A DNA stretch of 64,000 bases from positions 46,545,180 to 46,609,179 of the forward strand of contig NC_061121.1 in assembly GCF_002878395.1 (NCBI RefSeq), read 5' to 3'. Numbering within the stretch: position 1 is the stretch's first letter; each line of letters starts with the position of its first letter. Made by a program: the position numbers and the translations under genes. Shown one piece after another: positions 25,561-38,232 of this stretch. Source of the DNA: Capsicum annuum (Eukaryota; Streptophyta; Magnoliopsida; Solanales; Solanaceae). The notes beneath the pieces were generated by a model. That model had not been told where the DNA came from. It worked only from the letters and a program-made list of their open reading frames with translations, and did no database searches.

Positions 25561-28092
25561 TAATTAGGAGTGAAATAACAAAATTAAAAATTTAAATGAG
25601 TCTCATATAAAATGTCATTTTAATTTAAAACATCAAGAATTAATTTATCATTTTATGTTAATTTTATTTTTATTAAATATTATTAAATTTTTAATACCTA
25701 AATGACTTATAATAATTAATTAGGGGTGATATAGTAAAATTATGGCTGAAACAGCTGAAATAGACATGTCATAAATGTCTATTTTACCTTTTTTTTATTC
25801 AATATTATTAATTTTCTTATAAGTAAATGTCTTACAATAATTAATTAAGGGTAATACAGTAAAATTATGGAGCAAACATACTTGTGAATTTTTGTAAATA
25901 AGTATCAATAAGATGTCTTATTAATTTAAAATATCAAGAATTGATTTATCATTTATATCTATTTTATTATTTATTAAATATTATTAATTTTTTAATATCT
26001 AGATGACTTATAATAATTAATTTAAGATGATATAATAAAACTACGATTGAAGCAGCTGAAACAAACATGTCATAAATATCTATTTTACCTTTTTTTAATT
26101 AAGTATTATTAATTTTCTTATATATAAATGACTTAAAATAATTAATTAGGGATAATATAACAAAATCACGGAGCAACTGAAGTAGGTGAAGAAGCAGGCA
26201 TGTTGACGAAGAGTTGTATGCTTTTTCACTCTTATTAATAGTAGTAAAATAATTTTTTTAATTAAGTATATTAATTTTCTTATATATAAATGACTTAAAA
26301 TAATTAATTAGAGATAATATAGTAAAATCACGGAACAGGTGAAGAAGCAGACATGTTGACGAAGAGTTGCCTGCTTCTTCACTCTTATTAATAGTAGTAA
26401 TTAATTATTATTAATTTTCTTATATATAAATGACTTAAAATAATTAATTAGGGATAATATAGTAAGATTACGGAATAACTTAAGCAGGTAAAGAAGCAGG
26501 CATGTTGACGAAGAGCTGTCTGCTTCTTCACTCTTATTAATAGTAGTAATTCGTATATATAAATGACTTAAAATAATTAATTAGGGATAATATAGTAAAA
26601 TCATGGAGCAACTGAAGTAGGTGAAGAAGCAGACATGTTGACGAAGAGCTGCCTGCTTCTTCACTCTTATTAATAATAGTAATTTTTTAATTAAGTATTA
26701 CTTATTAATTTTCTTATGTATAAATGACTTAAAATAATTAATTAGAAATAATATAGTAAAATCACGGAACAGGTGAAGAAGCAGGCATTTTGACGAAGAG
26801 TTCACTCTTATTAATAGTAGTAATTAAGTATTATTAATTTTCTTATGTATAAATAACTTAAAATAATTAATTAGGGATAATATAGTAAGATTACGGAACA
26901 GTTGAAGCAGATGAAGAAGCAGACATGTTGACGAAGAGTTACCTGCTTCTTCACTCTTATTAATAGTAGTAACTCTTATATATAAATAACTTAAAATAAT
27001 TAATTCGGGATAATATAGTAAAATCACGGAGCAGCTAAAGCAGGTGAAGAAGCAGACATGTTGACGAAAAGCTACCTGCTAGCTTCCTCACTCTTATCAA
27101 TAGTAGTAATTTTTAATTAAGTATTATTAATTTTTTTATATATATAAATGACTTAAAATAATTAATTAGGGATAATATAGTAAAATCACGGAACAGGTAA
27201 AGAAGCAGGCATATTGACGAAGACCTGCCTGCTTCTTTACTCTTATTAATATTAGTAATTAAGTATTATTAATTTTCTTATATATAAATGACATAAAATA
27301 ATTAATTAGGGATAATATAGTAAAATTACGAAATAGCTGAAGCAGGTAAAGAAGCCGACATGTTGACGAAGAGCTGCCTCCTTCTTCACTCTTATTAATA
27401 GTAGTAATTCTTATATATAAATTACTTAAAATAATTAATTAAGGATAATATAGTAAAATCACGGAGCAGCTGAAGCAGATAAAAAAACAGGCATGTTGAC
27501 AAAGAGCTGCCTGCTTATTCACTCTTATTAATAGTAGTAATTTTTAATTAAATATTATTAATTTTTTTATATATAAATTTCTTAAAATAATTAATTAGGG
27601 ATAATATAGTAAAATTATGGAACAGGTGAAAAAGCAAATATGTTGATGAAGAGGTGCAGGCTTCTTCACTTTATTAATAGTACTCCCTTCGTTTCATTTT
27701 AATTGTCCCTCTTTCTAAAAATATTTGTTTCAATTTAGCTATTCTTTTATGAAATCAAGAGAATTTTATTATGTTCTTCCAATATTACCCTCAATATTAA
27801 ATAATTAAACAAAATATATTTATTCAAATTCATATTTTTAATGTATAACTAATAGGATTATTTTAATAAAATAAGTCTTTATTAAATAATTTCTTAAGAA
27901 ACGTGTCAAATCAATAAAAACTAATTAAAATAAAACAAAAAGAATAGTAATTAAATATTATTAATTATTTTATATATAAATAATTTAAAATAATTAATTA
28001 AGAATAATATACTAAAATTACCGAACACCTAAAGCAGCTGAAGAGCAGGCATGGTGACACAAGCTGGCTGCTTCTTCACTCTTATTAATAAG
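25560..28092. repeat. Tandem repeat array with a hairpin in each unit, upstream of POLL
   Basis: Units of about 130-155 bp share an AT-rich half (AAAATAATTAATTAGGGATA then ATATAGTAAAAT) and a hairpin half (GAAGAAGCAGGCA, a loop with TGTTGACGAAGAG, then TGCCTGCTTCTTC). The loop word occurs near 26203, 26356, 26503, 26637, 26790, 26938, 27060, 27213, 27360, 27495, 27641 and, decayed, 28050, giving about twelve units. The units upstream of 26160 keep only the AT-rich half and are more diverged. The last unit ends just before the POLL TATA box. Function unknown. Confidence 0.88.
27683..27947. mobile_element. Stowaway-like MITE inserted in the tandem array
   Basis: Starts CTCCCTTCGTTTCATTTTAA and ends with the inverse TTAAAATAAAACAAAAAGAA then TAG. 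It is flanked by TA on each side. Removing it restores an array unit: ATTAATAG before and TAATTAAATATTATTAATT after. It holds no coding sequence. Confidence 0.78.
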
Positions 28093-28095
28093 TAG

Positions 28096-28104
28096 TATAA
28101 AAGG
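28096..28104 (+). promoter_or_regulatory. TATA box of POLL
   Basis: TATAAAAGG lies 91 bp before the ATG, a normal distance for a short 5' leader. It sits directly after the last array unit (TTATTAATAAGTAG), so the core promoter and repeat array touch. Confidence 0.7.
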
Positions 28105-28194
28105 GGAATATATACTGGATCTTTTCTTTCTAGCGTCTATCTGAAGACATCAAAACTGTATTCAACTTTTTTACTTACACTGTACTGTACTATA

Positions 28195-31100
28195 ATGGCG
28201 CCAAAGAAGGATAAATCTCCACCGTCTGATCCAAATGGTATATTTTCCGGTATGATTGTCTTCTTGATCGATACCGGTGTTCAATCCCGCCGCTTACAGG
28301 TTCCAACACTTCTCTTCTCTCTTCATATTTTCCTTTTTTAAAAAGAAAAATTACTGCGTCTGTTTCAATCTTAATGGTTTTAGGTTAAACATATGTTAAA
28401 TGCACCAACTTGTGGTCTTAAATATTTCTCGTCATAGTTGAAACTAAAGAGTTGCCGGAAAAAGAAACAGGCATTCTTTTTGAATTGAGACTGACTGAAA
28501 AGGAAAGTAGGCCAAACAAGTTGAAACAGAGTGATTAATTGTTTGAATGCTATTTTTTTCTTCTTCTTGTTTTTGTAGATATGGAAGCAGAAATTGGTGC
28601 AAATGGGGGCTAAATTAGAAGACCGGTTTAGTAAAAATCTGACCCATGTTTTTGCAATGGATGCAAATTCGCTTCTTCAGAAACTTGATAAACAACGTCT
28701 CATTCGATCCAAAACTGTGAGCTTTATTAACTCTTATGCTTTGCTGTCTCTTTATAGTTGAGACTTTTTTAATTAAAATGAGACTTTTTATGTTGTTTTT
28801 ATGTTATATGGTTAAATGGGTCTTATAGTCTGTTTGGCCAAGTTTTTGGCAGGTCAAAAAGTTTTTTTTTTTCCCAAAAATTACTTTTATTAAAAAACAA
28901 AAAGGGAGGCTTTTTCAAGCATTTGGGAGAAATTAAGTGCTTTTGGAGGGCAGCTAAAACTGTTTTTCATATGCTAATTTTTTTTTTCTATAAAGCATTT
29001 TTGAGAAAAGGATACTTTTAAAAAGCTTGGCCTAAACACTAGTTGCGGTTCAAAATTTTTTAAAAATTTATTGGTCACACACAAACAGCTTCGCACCAAA
29101 ATTATTATTTTGAAAAGCATTTTTGGAAAACACTTTCCAAAGTAAGTCGATTTAGAAGCTTCGCGAAACAGGCTATTAGTCTTGTTGGTACAATTATATC
29201 AGGACTGGTGTCTACTGCGTACTAAGAGCTTTTTTCAAGTTTGTTTAGAGCAGTATAAAAGAATAAATGTGTCCAAATGGAATGGAATTGATATTTGTGT
29301 GTTCATATAGCCATTCCAAGCTAGTCAAGATTGATCATTAGTAGTAGCTATAGTTAAATTTGTTATGATAAATTTGTGTTAGTAATTTTTCATAAAATAG
29401 ATATGAGGATTCATATAACCAACAGCTAGTTTGGGGCTGAGGTATACTAGTAGTAGTTGTTGATATAGTTAAACAGGTCTTTGTATTTCTTTATTATGCT
29501 TCTATGAGTCATATTAGAACTTTCAAATCATTGAGCTGCCCCAAAAGTTAACATGGAGGTGTTAATTGAGATACTATTGAAGCAATTCTCTTTAACAAAG
29601 AAAAGTCATTCGTGTAGATTATCTTCTGAGATTGGGTTGAATGTATGTAGCTATCACTCACCTCATTTTTGGCTGACCATTTTAAAAATTCTTGTGATAA
29701 TTGATTAAATGACACTTTGCTTCTAGCATGTCCAGTTCTATCCGTGAATATACCTTCAACCTGTTGGTTAGTTGGATTCCAATCTATCGTTATTCTTGAT
29801 TCATTGCTTTCTTGGATTCTTCAAATTTCAATGCTTTCCAAAAATATGGTTTTTGTTTGTAAGGTTTATCATCTTTCTTGCTGCTGCCATTCTTATCCTG
29901 CTGCTTCAAAGTACTAATCTTTTTTGATAAGCTGCTTTAAAGTACCATTGTGGTATTTCAGCACAGTTGAGGATTCTGAAATTCCTCTATATTACTGCTA
30001 ACCTTTTAGGAGTGGCTTATAATTTTCGTCATATATTTACGAATTTCTGATATCTTTTCATATTCAATGGGCCTCAGTTGTCAGGGTTTTTACCTTGATT
30101 TTCTTATCAAATTTGAGTTTTATTTTTCTTGAAAGGAAGATAAAAGTATACCACAATTACTTTTACATTTCCTAAAAAAAAAATATAAAACTCTTCCATA
30201 TTTGGCTAAACTCTTTTTTGGAGAAAAAATTTTGTACCTCTATAAATTGAGAATATTTCTTCATATTTAAAAAAAAAAACGTAATAGCGGGTTTTATGCT
30301 TTTTAAATATGTAGGTCGCCTGGCCAAACCATATCAATAATATGCTTTTTAAAATAGTTTTCTTTGTCATCTGATTATATGGTTTGCAAATATAAGCTTC
30401 CGCATGGTGCCATATTGATTTCGAACCCAACATGAGTGACCTAAACATGTTGTTTTACACTAAATGTGTGAACCGTATGTTTGATAGATGATGTTTCAAG
30501 TGATTGATTCTAAAATACGTTTTTTTTCTAACTATCTTGGTGATTGTTTTTCGGATTTCTATAGAAACTTCTTGCATATCAGTGGCTAGAGGACAGCTTG
30601 GTAAAAGGAGAAAAAGCATCTGAGGATTTGTATGTCTTGTCCCTGCAATCAGGACGAGGAGAGTCCCTTAGTCCTAAAACTGATAATGACGGTCATTCTA
30701 GAGTTACACTAAAGAAATGTCGAATATCTGCTGAAGATGCCAAAAATTCAAGCCCAAGATACATGAATGACACTAAAGACCATGCTATAGATGACTCGCG
30801 AGATGCTAAAAGTGCCTCTTCACTCGCATCACGCTCTTCAAGCCCAGAAGTGATGAGTTCTGAGGCCATTGATTCTCATAATAAGCCCGTAAGTTCAGCA
30901 GCAAATTGCCCTTGCTTAATATGTTTTCCTGAGCCAGAAGTACATGCCAGAAGTACATCTGTTACCATGTGGTTACCTGAGTCATATTTATTTCGACCAT
31001 TTTTTTGACCAGGTTGGAACATTAGACTCGTCTTCACTGTATAAGCCTCCGGATCTAAACCGAAATATCACTCAGATATTTGGGAAGCTTATCAACATAT

Positions 31101-34100
31101 ATAGAGGTGGAATATCTTTTCATATGATTTATTTTTCTAGATTCTCTCTTGTGAATGCCTTTGAGTTGGAAGTTTGAGCTTTCAAAGTATGAGATGATGA
31201 CTGATAGTTAATTATAGCCCTGGGTGATGATCGGAGATCATTCAGCTATTATAAAGCTATACCAGTTATTGAGAAATTGCCATTCAAAATTGAGAGCATG
31301 GACCAGGTTAAGCACCTACCCGGTATTGGAAAGTCGATGCAAGATCATGTAAGTGAATTCTTCTATTTAGAACTTTACTAGAGAGATATTTATTTCACAC
31401 GATTACGCAGAACTAATTATCCCTTAAACTACTTTCTTGAATTTTAATTTCTGGATTATGAGTACTCATGAATCTAGTTTATGGCTAAAGCTACCGGATA
31501 AAAGGATATAGTTGTTTGACTGCAGATTCAGGAGATATTGACCACTGGGAAGCTATCTAAATTGGAACACTTTGAGAATGATGAAAAGGTGCTGTTATGA
31601 GGATGTTTCTGGTCAAAAACTCTTAATATTTCAGCAGTCGCTCAAGTCTCTTATGTATAATCATTGCACAATGTGGAACTTCTTTGCATTGTAGTAGTGA
31701 TTTGTGAAGACAGAATCTGGCAATCTTTTCTGAATTTGCTCTATTATTTTTTTATGTGTGTGCGCGCGTGTTGCCTCTACATGTTATTGGTCTCTGGCTC
31801 AATCATCAATCTTTGCTAATATGTTAAAATGAAGTCAAAAGCTTTCAAAATCCTGCTATTATGCCTTATTGGCATACTTCATGTTTGTATATTTTGTTCC
31901 TCTTCTGTTTCTGTATCCTCGTGCTGATTTACATATGGAAGGAATTGAACCGAGAAACTTTTTCGTATCTTTTATAGAGAAGAAAAAACAGTGTAAGCGT
32001 CATATACGTTCAAACATTTTGTTTGGTTATTCTAAAGTACTTTGGAGCTGAAGAGCTTATTTTACTGTAAGTTATTTATTTATGGCTGCCAAATATTGCT
32101 CTCTGGAAAGCTTATTGACTTAATTTCCCTGTAGTAGGAATTTAACCTAGGCATTGCGAGTTCTTGTTTTTTTCAAAAATTGGTTGGAGCACATTCAAGT
32201 GCTCTATAGCATTCGTTAGGAGAGCGGAAATTGCACTCACAAAATTGAAGATACTTTTTCAGCTTTTAACCTGCCAGTGTTAGGACGGCTTGCCTAAAGC
32301 AAGAAAAAATTGAAGCCCTCATTCTAACATTATAATGATTTCACAGGTAAAAACAATCAGCTTATTTGGAGAGGTTTGGGGTATTGGTCCATCCACTGCT
32401 CTAAAACTTTATGAGAAAGGACACCGAACTCTTGATGACTTTAGAAATGAGGAGTCATTGACTCATTCTCAAAGGTTGGGGTTGAAATATTTTGATGACA
32501 TCCAAACCAGGATTCCGCGGCATGAGGTAGCCTATTATGCTCTGCAGTTCTCTCAATCATAAGTACTTACTGGTTTTTCTAAACAGTAAAGCTTGATTAT
32601 GTAGGTTGAAGAGATGGAACGTCTGCTACAGAAAGTTGGAGAAGAAATTTTGCCCGGTGTATGACTTTTGTTCAATTACTTGTTAAGCGTTACTTTCATG
32701 TAAAAATTGTGGTGCTTCACCTACTCCTTTTGATGTATGTGTTAATGCCATTTTGCGTTATACAAAAATGAATCAGTTGATCAAGTTAGTTAGCTTTGGC
32801 ATATCAGCAGTTAGTTATGGGCTGTTGAATTAGTTAGGAGCGGTTAGCAGATAGATCCTTTCTCATTTCTATGAAAGGCATTGTATCATTACAAATTCAA
32901 TCATCAATTGATCATACCATAGGTTCCCTATTGAATTCTATTCTTCATCTTCTTTTCCACCCAGCCCCCATAGCTGATCACTCGAGTTATTTGCATAAAA
33001 CTCCTGTCCAGCTGCTGAAACCTCGGATTCCTCTGAGAATCCCTGTATTTTGGCTAACATTGGTATCAGATCTTACGGTTCTTGGACCATAGAAGAATGT
33101 AGACACTAACAGGGGTACTGTTACACAAAAATGAATCAGCTGATCAAGTTAGTTATCTTTGGCATATCAGCAATTTAGTTACTGGCTGTTGAATTAGTTA
33201 GGAGCTGGAAGCAAATAGATTCTTTCTCATTTCCTATAGAAGGCATTTTACCAGTACAGATTCAGTCATCAATTGAATGATACTACAGTTTCTCTATTGA
33301 ATTCTATTCTTCATCTTCTTGTCTACCTAGCCCCCATATCTGATCACAGGAGTTTCTCCGTCTAACTCCTGTCCAGCTGCTGAAACCTCGGATTCCTCTG
33401 AGAATCTTTGCATTTTGGCTAACGCTTTGATGTATGTGTTAATGTGCCAATTGCTGAAAATTGCTCATTCCAATCTTGGAAAAAAAGAAATGCTTAGAAG
33501 CTTGAACGTATTTGACAATAAATGGAATTGAAGGCCTACAATTATTGATGCTCCTCATACAAATAAGCATGAATAGAAAGATTATTGCGAAAAAGTTATT
33601 GTATTGATAATTTTTCTTGAAGATGTATACTACTAGCTAGATTTTATTCAGTTTGGGAAGTAACTCAAAATTTTAAATTAACATCTGTTTCTTAAGTGGG
33701 GAAAAGAACAGCAGTGAACTGCTTTGCATTTTTACAATTTTGGGAAATTCAATCACTTCGGTTTGGCTCTCTTATGAAGATATCTGGATGTATAACTCTA
33801 TTTTGATCGATATGGTCATGAATTTGTTGATCTTCTTGACAGAAGTTAGAATTACAAAAACCAGCTGTACTTGAGGAAGAACAATACATGTAAATTCTGC
33901 AGCAACTCCAGTTTATCTTTGTCGGCTTATTTATTTACTCGTTAGTTTGTTGAGTATCCTCAAGAACTACTGGAATTGTCTTTTACTTGATAAAGTTCAC
34001 ATATTGAAACTTGTTTACCTATTCCATTAAGGTCCAAGTGTCAGAGCAAGAACACAGCCTTTTTTCTTTCTTATTTTATTTTTGTTTTGAGAAGTACATT

Positions 34101-36717
34101 TGATTTTACTTTAAAGAGAACATGTAACCTTTACATATTGAATCCCTTGCTTCAGGTGATTGTTGTGTGTGGAGGATCATACAGACGTGGAAAGGCTTCT
34201 TGTGGTGATATGGACATTGTTATTACTCATCCTGATGGAAAAAGGTAAGGCCCACCCCCAGCTAATCTCGAAGGCCTTCCATTTTAGTTGGCTGATCTCA
34301 AGTGTGTGCTGGTTTTACTTCTTCTTTAGGTATTCATATCCCAATGTATGGCTTATCTTTCACATAGATTTCTTTTAGACAGTTAGCTTTTCTCTATGAA
34401 ATGTGAAGGTTGTTTGACGGATAATTCTACAGGAAGCACGAAACCACTTTTGAACTTTGATTCCTTCTCTCATAAATTATAGAGAAAACCTGGAACATCG
34501 TACTCTTCATAATAAAAGATGACATAAAAATTTTCTGTATATTACATGTTTTGAAAAGTATATTTTCGTGGGGTTGCTGGTGAAGTTTGATGTTTATGCC
34601 TTCTGGTATTTAAATGTTCAAAGCGCTGCAGCTTTCCACCTATGTTCAGTGGGGTTTCTTTTTATCAGAATCCGGAACCCAGTCCATGTTTCTCTTCACA
34701 AATATTCCATTTAAACTTTACATGAAATAGCATTAGAGTTTTTCCAGTGCTTGGTGGTTCTTTTTTCCTCTCCCCAACTCCCACCCCCGCCCGGTCACTT
34801 GTTTCTGCTTGGCTCGCTTGCTGATTCCCAGTGGTATTTGTGCTTATATCTAAAATATCGTTATTAATCTCCTTTTCATGTTAATTTCATTTCAGACTTG
34901 AATAATATAATAATTTGGCTTCATTCCTTCAGTCATATAGGCTTTCTTCCTAAGTTTGTAAAGCGTCTAAAGGACATGAAGTTTTTGAGAGAAGATTTGG
35001 TCTACAGTGTTCATAGCACAGAGGTAATTACTTATCTTCAGTTTACAACCTGTCCTCTTCATGTTTCTTTACTAATCACGTTCTCAGCATCCTTTCATTT
35101 TGAGCTTTATGTTTTCTTCAACTGAAACTTTTGAAATTCCACTTGCCCCTTTCGTTAATTCTCCCTTTTATTAAAGTTCAGGTGTCTACTTAGGTGCACT
35201 TGAACAGTATATTTTGTTCTCGTTGCATTCTTTGCATTGAGGAGTAAACTATATGAACTCCACTTCTATGGGTAACCTTGTGTATCCAAATCTCGGATAA
35301 TATACCTTGTCAATCCAAAGCTTGGTGGCACGTTTCATCTTTTGTGCCTTTCTTTTGTCATAGTGGTATCAAGCTCTACGACAATGCAATTGTAAAAATT
35401 AGTAGCGTCAAGCTAAGTTTACTCCAACCTTCAGTTCTTACTACTATCTAGATTGTAAGCGATAATTGGGATTTAAACAGAATGTAATGTGATTTCACTT
35501 ATTTGCTTTGTTCATTTGATAGATATGCTATTCAAAGTATGCTTTCTGCTCAGACAATTTTATGGGTGAGGCTGTAGTTTTCATGGTGTTCTCTAAGAAA
35601 TTAAATGAACTCTAATATCTATAGTTCTATCTTCTTTAAATCCTTTTCTTGATCGAATGTCAAACTAAACAAAATCTTAATTCTTGTCAACTGCCAAAAT
35701 GAAGTAATGTATCATATGGTCACAGGGTACAGATTCAGGAGTTGATACATATTTTGGCCTCTGCACCTATCCTGGTAGAGAATTGCGACATCGCGTTGAC
35801 TTTAAGGTATACTGATGAGATGTCATTTGTTTGGTCAAGCAATGATCGTCATTTGTCAGATATTTTTGGTTGTTTAGTGGTCATTTCAGTTTATCACAAG
35901 TAAGATGAGTGCATATCCTTGTTCCACAATAGTTTTGGTTCTTTACAGATGTAGTGGTCAATTCTATTGATGACAAGTATGAGATCTGGATTTGTTTGCA
36001 ATTATTTTTTCCAAAAAAATAATTCTATTTATGATATATGAAATGCTGAATATCACCAACGTGTTCGTTCTTGAGAATAAACTGAAAAATAACCAGAGAA
36101 AAGTAGTGTAGCGCAATACTAGCTTTTCTCTCATTCTCGTTCAAATCCTTTTAACTGTTGACAACTTTTGTTATATGGCAAGTATAAGATCTGAATCTAC
36201 TTTTGTTCATTCAATGCTGTTGGATAACCTGCATCATACATGAGTATGTAAAAGTTGCAACCTCTCGCTTTCTGTTGTCAGGTGTATCCAAGAGAGATAT
36301 ATGCATTTGGACTGATAGCATGGACGGGAAATGACGTCTTGAATAGAAGGTATTCTTCGTTAACTCGCTACCCAGGTGTTCGTTTCAGCCACTTCTCTAT
36401 AATCAAATTCATATTGCAATTGTCTTTTACAGGCTTAGATTATTAGCAGAATCCAAGGGCTTCCTTTTAGATGATACTGGGCTATATCCTGCTACTCATG
36501 GTTCCGATGGAAAACGGGTATATAGTTTGCATTTGTGGTTGTGCAACATATGTTTCGCTTTGTCCTGTCTTTCTTTTTCTCTTCACTTTCATGTTGGTGT
36601 AATTTGACGTTTACTGCACAGACTAAAGGTAGTGCGAGCTTGAAGTTTGATACTGAGAAGCAAGTGTTTGAATTCCTTGGATTTCCCGCACTGGAACCAC
36701 ATGAAAGGAATTTGTGA
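28195..36717 (+). CDS. POLL: DNA polymerase lambda (family X), 14 exons
   Basis: A nuclear gap-filling polymerase for base excision repair and end joining. Exons: 28195-28299, 28579-28716, 30565-30888, 31013-31106, 31218-31348, 31526-31588, 32347-32526, 32605-32658, 34156-34244, 34933-35023, 35726-35806, 36282-36349, 36433-36517, 36622-36717. All introns are GT-AG and the frame is open for 532 codons, close to the Arabidopsis protein. BRCT domain about residues 15-105; Ser-rich linker to about 190; 8-kDa lyase domain with HhH LPGIGK (254-259); second HhH GIGPSTA; nucleotidyltransferase GGSYRRGKA with CGDMDI giving D381 and D383; third catalytic aspartate D448 in HRVDF. The dNTP-site motif reads AWTGN where animals have YFTGS. 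The start is the first ATG after the TATA box. Intact by reading. Confidence 0.95.
28826..29175. mobile_element. PIF/Harbinger-like MITE in POLL intron 2
   Basis: Inverted ends TAGTCTGTTTGGCCAAG and CTTCGCGAAACAGGCTA are flanked by TTA on both sides (28823-28825, 29176-29178). The 3-bp TTA duplication fits the Harbinger/Tourist class. About 350 bp, no coding sequence, contained within the intron. Confidence 0.75.
32756..33424 (+). mobile_element. TRIM (miniature LTR retroelement) in POLL intron 8
   Basis: Two direct repeats, 32756-33059 and 33119-33424, match along their length (AAAAATGAATCAG, then CCAGCTGCTGAAACCTCGGA, ending TTTTGGCTAAC). Between them are only 59 bp: a primer site TTGGTATCAGATC right after the first LTR and a purine-rich AACAGGGGTAC right before the second. 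Target duplications are TTTTG (32751-32755) and CTTTG (33425-33429). It carries no protein and needs enzymes from other elements. It lies on the sense strand of POLL, away from both splice sites. Confidence 0.88.
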
Positions 36718-36950
36718 GAATGCCAACAAAGGCTTGGATGTTGAGCTGTGCCATTTTTGCTAGATTTTTGGGGGACTTTAGGGACTGGACTCAAATCCAA
36801 GGGAGAGAAAAATTGATCATCTTAAATGTATGGAACAATATGTTATGAGATATAAGTAGTTACTTTATATAGGTGTATCTAAGGGCATGTATATATGTGT
36901 ATGTAAAATAGTTGTTACTTTTTTCTTTTTGGTTTAAAGGATGGGTAGTT
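36718..36950 (+). other. POLL 3' untranslated region (approximate)
   Basis: AT-rich sequence after the TGA stop, with repeated TGTATxTAAG and TATATGTGTATG words and a T-rich run near 36920. The polyadenylation site cannot be fixed from sequence alone. Confidence 0.5.
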
Positions 36951-37089
36951 GATTGCTTAAATCAAACGTTAGACATAGTCGTAGTAGTCATGTTATGACT
37001 AGACAAAATAACAGTCCCAGCCACATCCCGGCTTGGTAGGTTAATAGATGATTGTCTTACTTGTCAAGTAAAAGTAGTTCCTTGTATGT

Positions 37090-37990
37090 CTGCTTCCATT
37101 ACTGCACAAACAAACACTGTGCTTCCAAAAAATCGCTTCTCGCTCTTACTTTTGCTAGCACATCAGTGTCCCTAAACACGTGCATCGACATCGCTGCTTC
37201 CAGCTCCAACATTAATGATCTGCATTCACAAAGGAGGTTGTAATAGAGGGTGTGGTCAGATATAAGCATGTCAATCATGGTCTTACAGTCAGTATCAATT
37301 TGCATGGGTTTAAACCCATGGCCATTGGCTAGGAGAAGGCCCTGCGAAGTGCAAGAAGTTCAGCCATGAGGGGGTTTGGTGTGAGGAATGTGCTCATGAA
37401 AGCCCAATTTCTATCTACCTGAGTGGTCTCTAAAGACTCCCCCTATCCCTCCAGATCTAGGAGTGGCATTAGCTGATCCATCAATATTTAACTTAAGAGT
37501 TCTCGTTGGAGGGGGTTCCCACTTGACTTGTATAGGGACTTTAGGATCCATGTTTGAAGGTTGACCCTTGACAAGAAGATGGTATTCTATAGCCAGCTGA
37601 ATGGCGTGATCATGGGGGCAGTGTCTTTTTTCTGAATAGATTATTATTCCTGGTGAGCCAGATATTCCAAAGGCAGTAGTCAGTGAGATCCTTCCAAGTT
37701 AGGGTGTGGTTGTAGTTCTTTTTGGAGGAGGCTATCTAGAAGTCCATCCAATTTGAGCTATTCAGGTTGTGGAGGTCAGCACCAATAAGGGAGAAACTAG
37801 AGAGGCTCAGGTGATTCCAGAAGAGAGTAGCATTGGGGCATTGGAAAAAAATGTAGGATATGGTCTCCCAGGCTGGCATAAAGGGCTCTATTCTAGAGCT
37901 TAGCCTTGTGGAGGCCCAAGCTTTCTTGAGCTCTCTTTTTGGTAATGGTATCCCAGCTGAGGAGATAAAGTTTCTTCTTATCACCAGTGC
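37090..37990 (-). pseudogene. LINE zf-RVT and RNase H region
   Basis: 37984-37736 matches the zf-RVT module (ETISYIFFQCPNATLFWNHL, where the usual H-x3-C reads differently). Near 37500 the minus strand reads LKLNIDGSANATPRSGGIG and GVFRDHSG, the start of the plant RVT_3-type RNase H. 37305-37099 continues QIDTDCKTMIDML and ends LAKVRARSDF. The first and later catalytic aspartates are present, but the domain is broken by stops. Confidence 0.75.
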
Positions 37991-38232
37991 TTCCCCATAA
38001 AAAGTCCCTCTAAATTTTGTTTATGCTTTCAGTGACTTTAGAAGAGAGCTTAAGTAATTGCATGATATGAGTAGAGATACTGCTCAGTGTGGCCTTGGCT
38101 ATGGTAAGATGTTTGGTTTTCCAGCTAGAGAGCTTGTTCTGCATCTTGTCTAGAACTAATTAGAAGTCACTATTGATAGGATTCCTATTAAAGATTGGAT
38201 ACCCCAAATATTTGCTAAAATTCTAGCTGGCT

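Noticed and set aside
26161..27660. Hairpin units as a CRISPR array or microRNA cluster
   Set aside because: Plant nuclear context with no spacer-repeat pattern; unit length and stem do not by themselves support miRNA precursors.
30889..31008. Continuation of the POLL exon 3 frame to a stop at 31008
   Set aside because: A consensus GTAAGT donor at 30889 and the downstream exon show this is intron read-through.
37052..37243. Plus-strand open frame after POLL
   Set aside because: It is the antisense of the LINE RNase H end.
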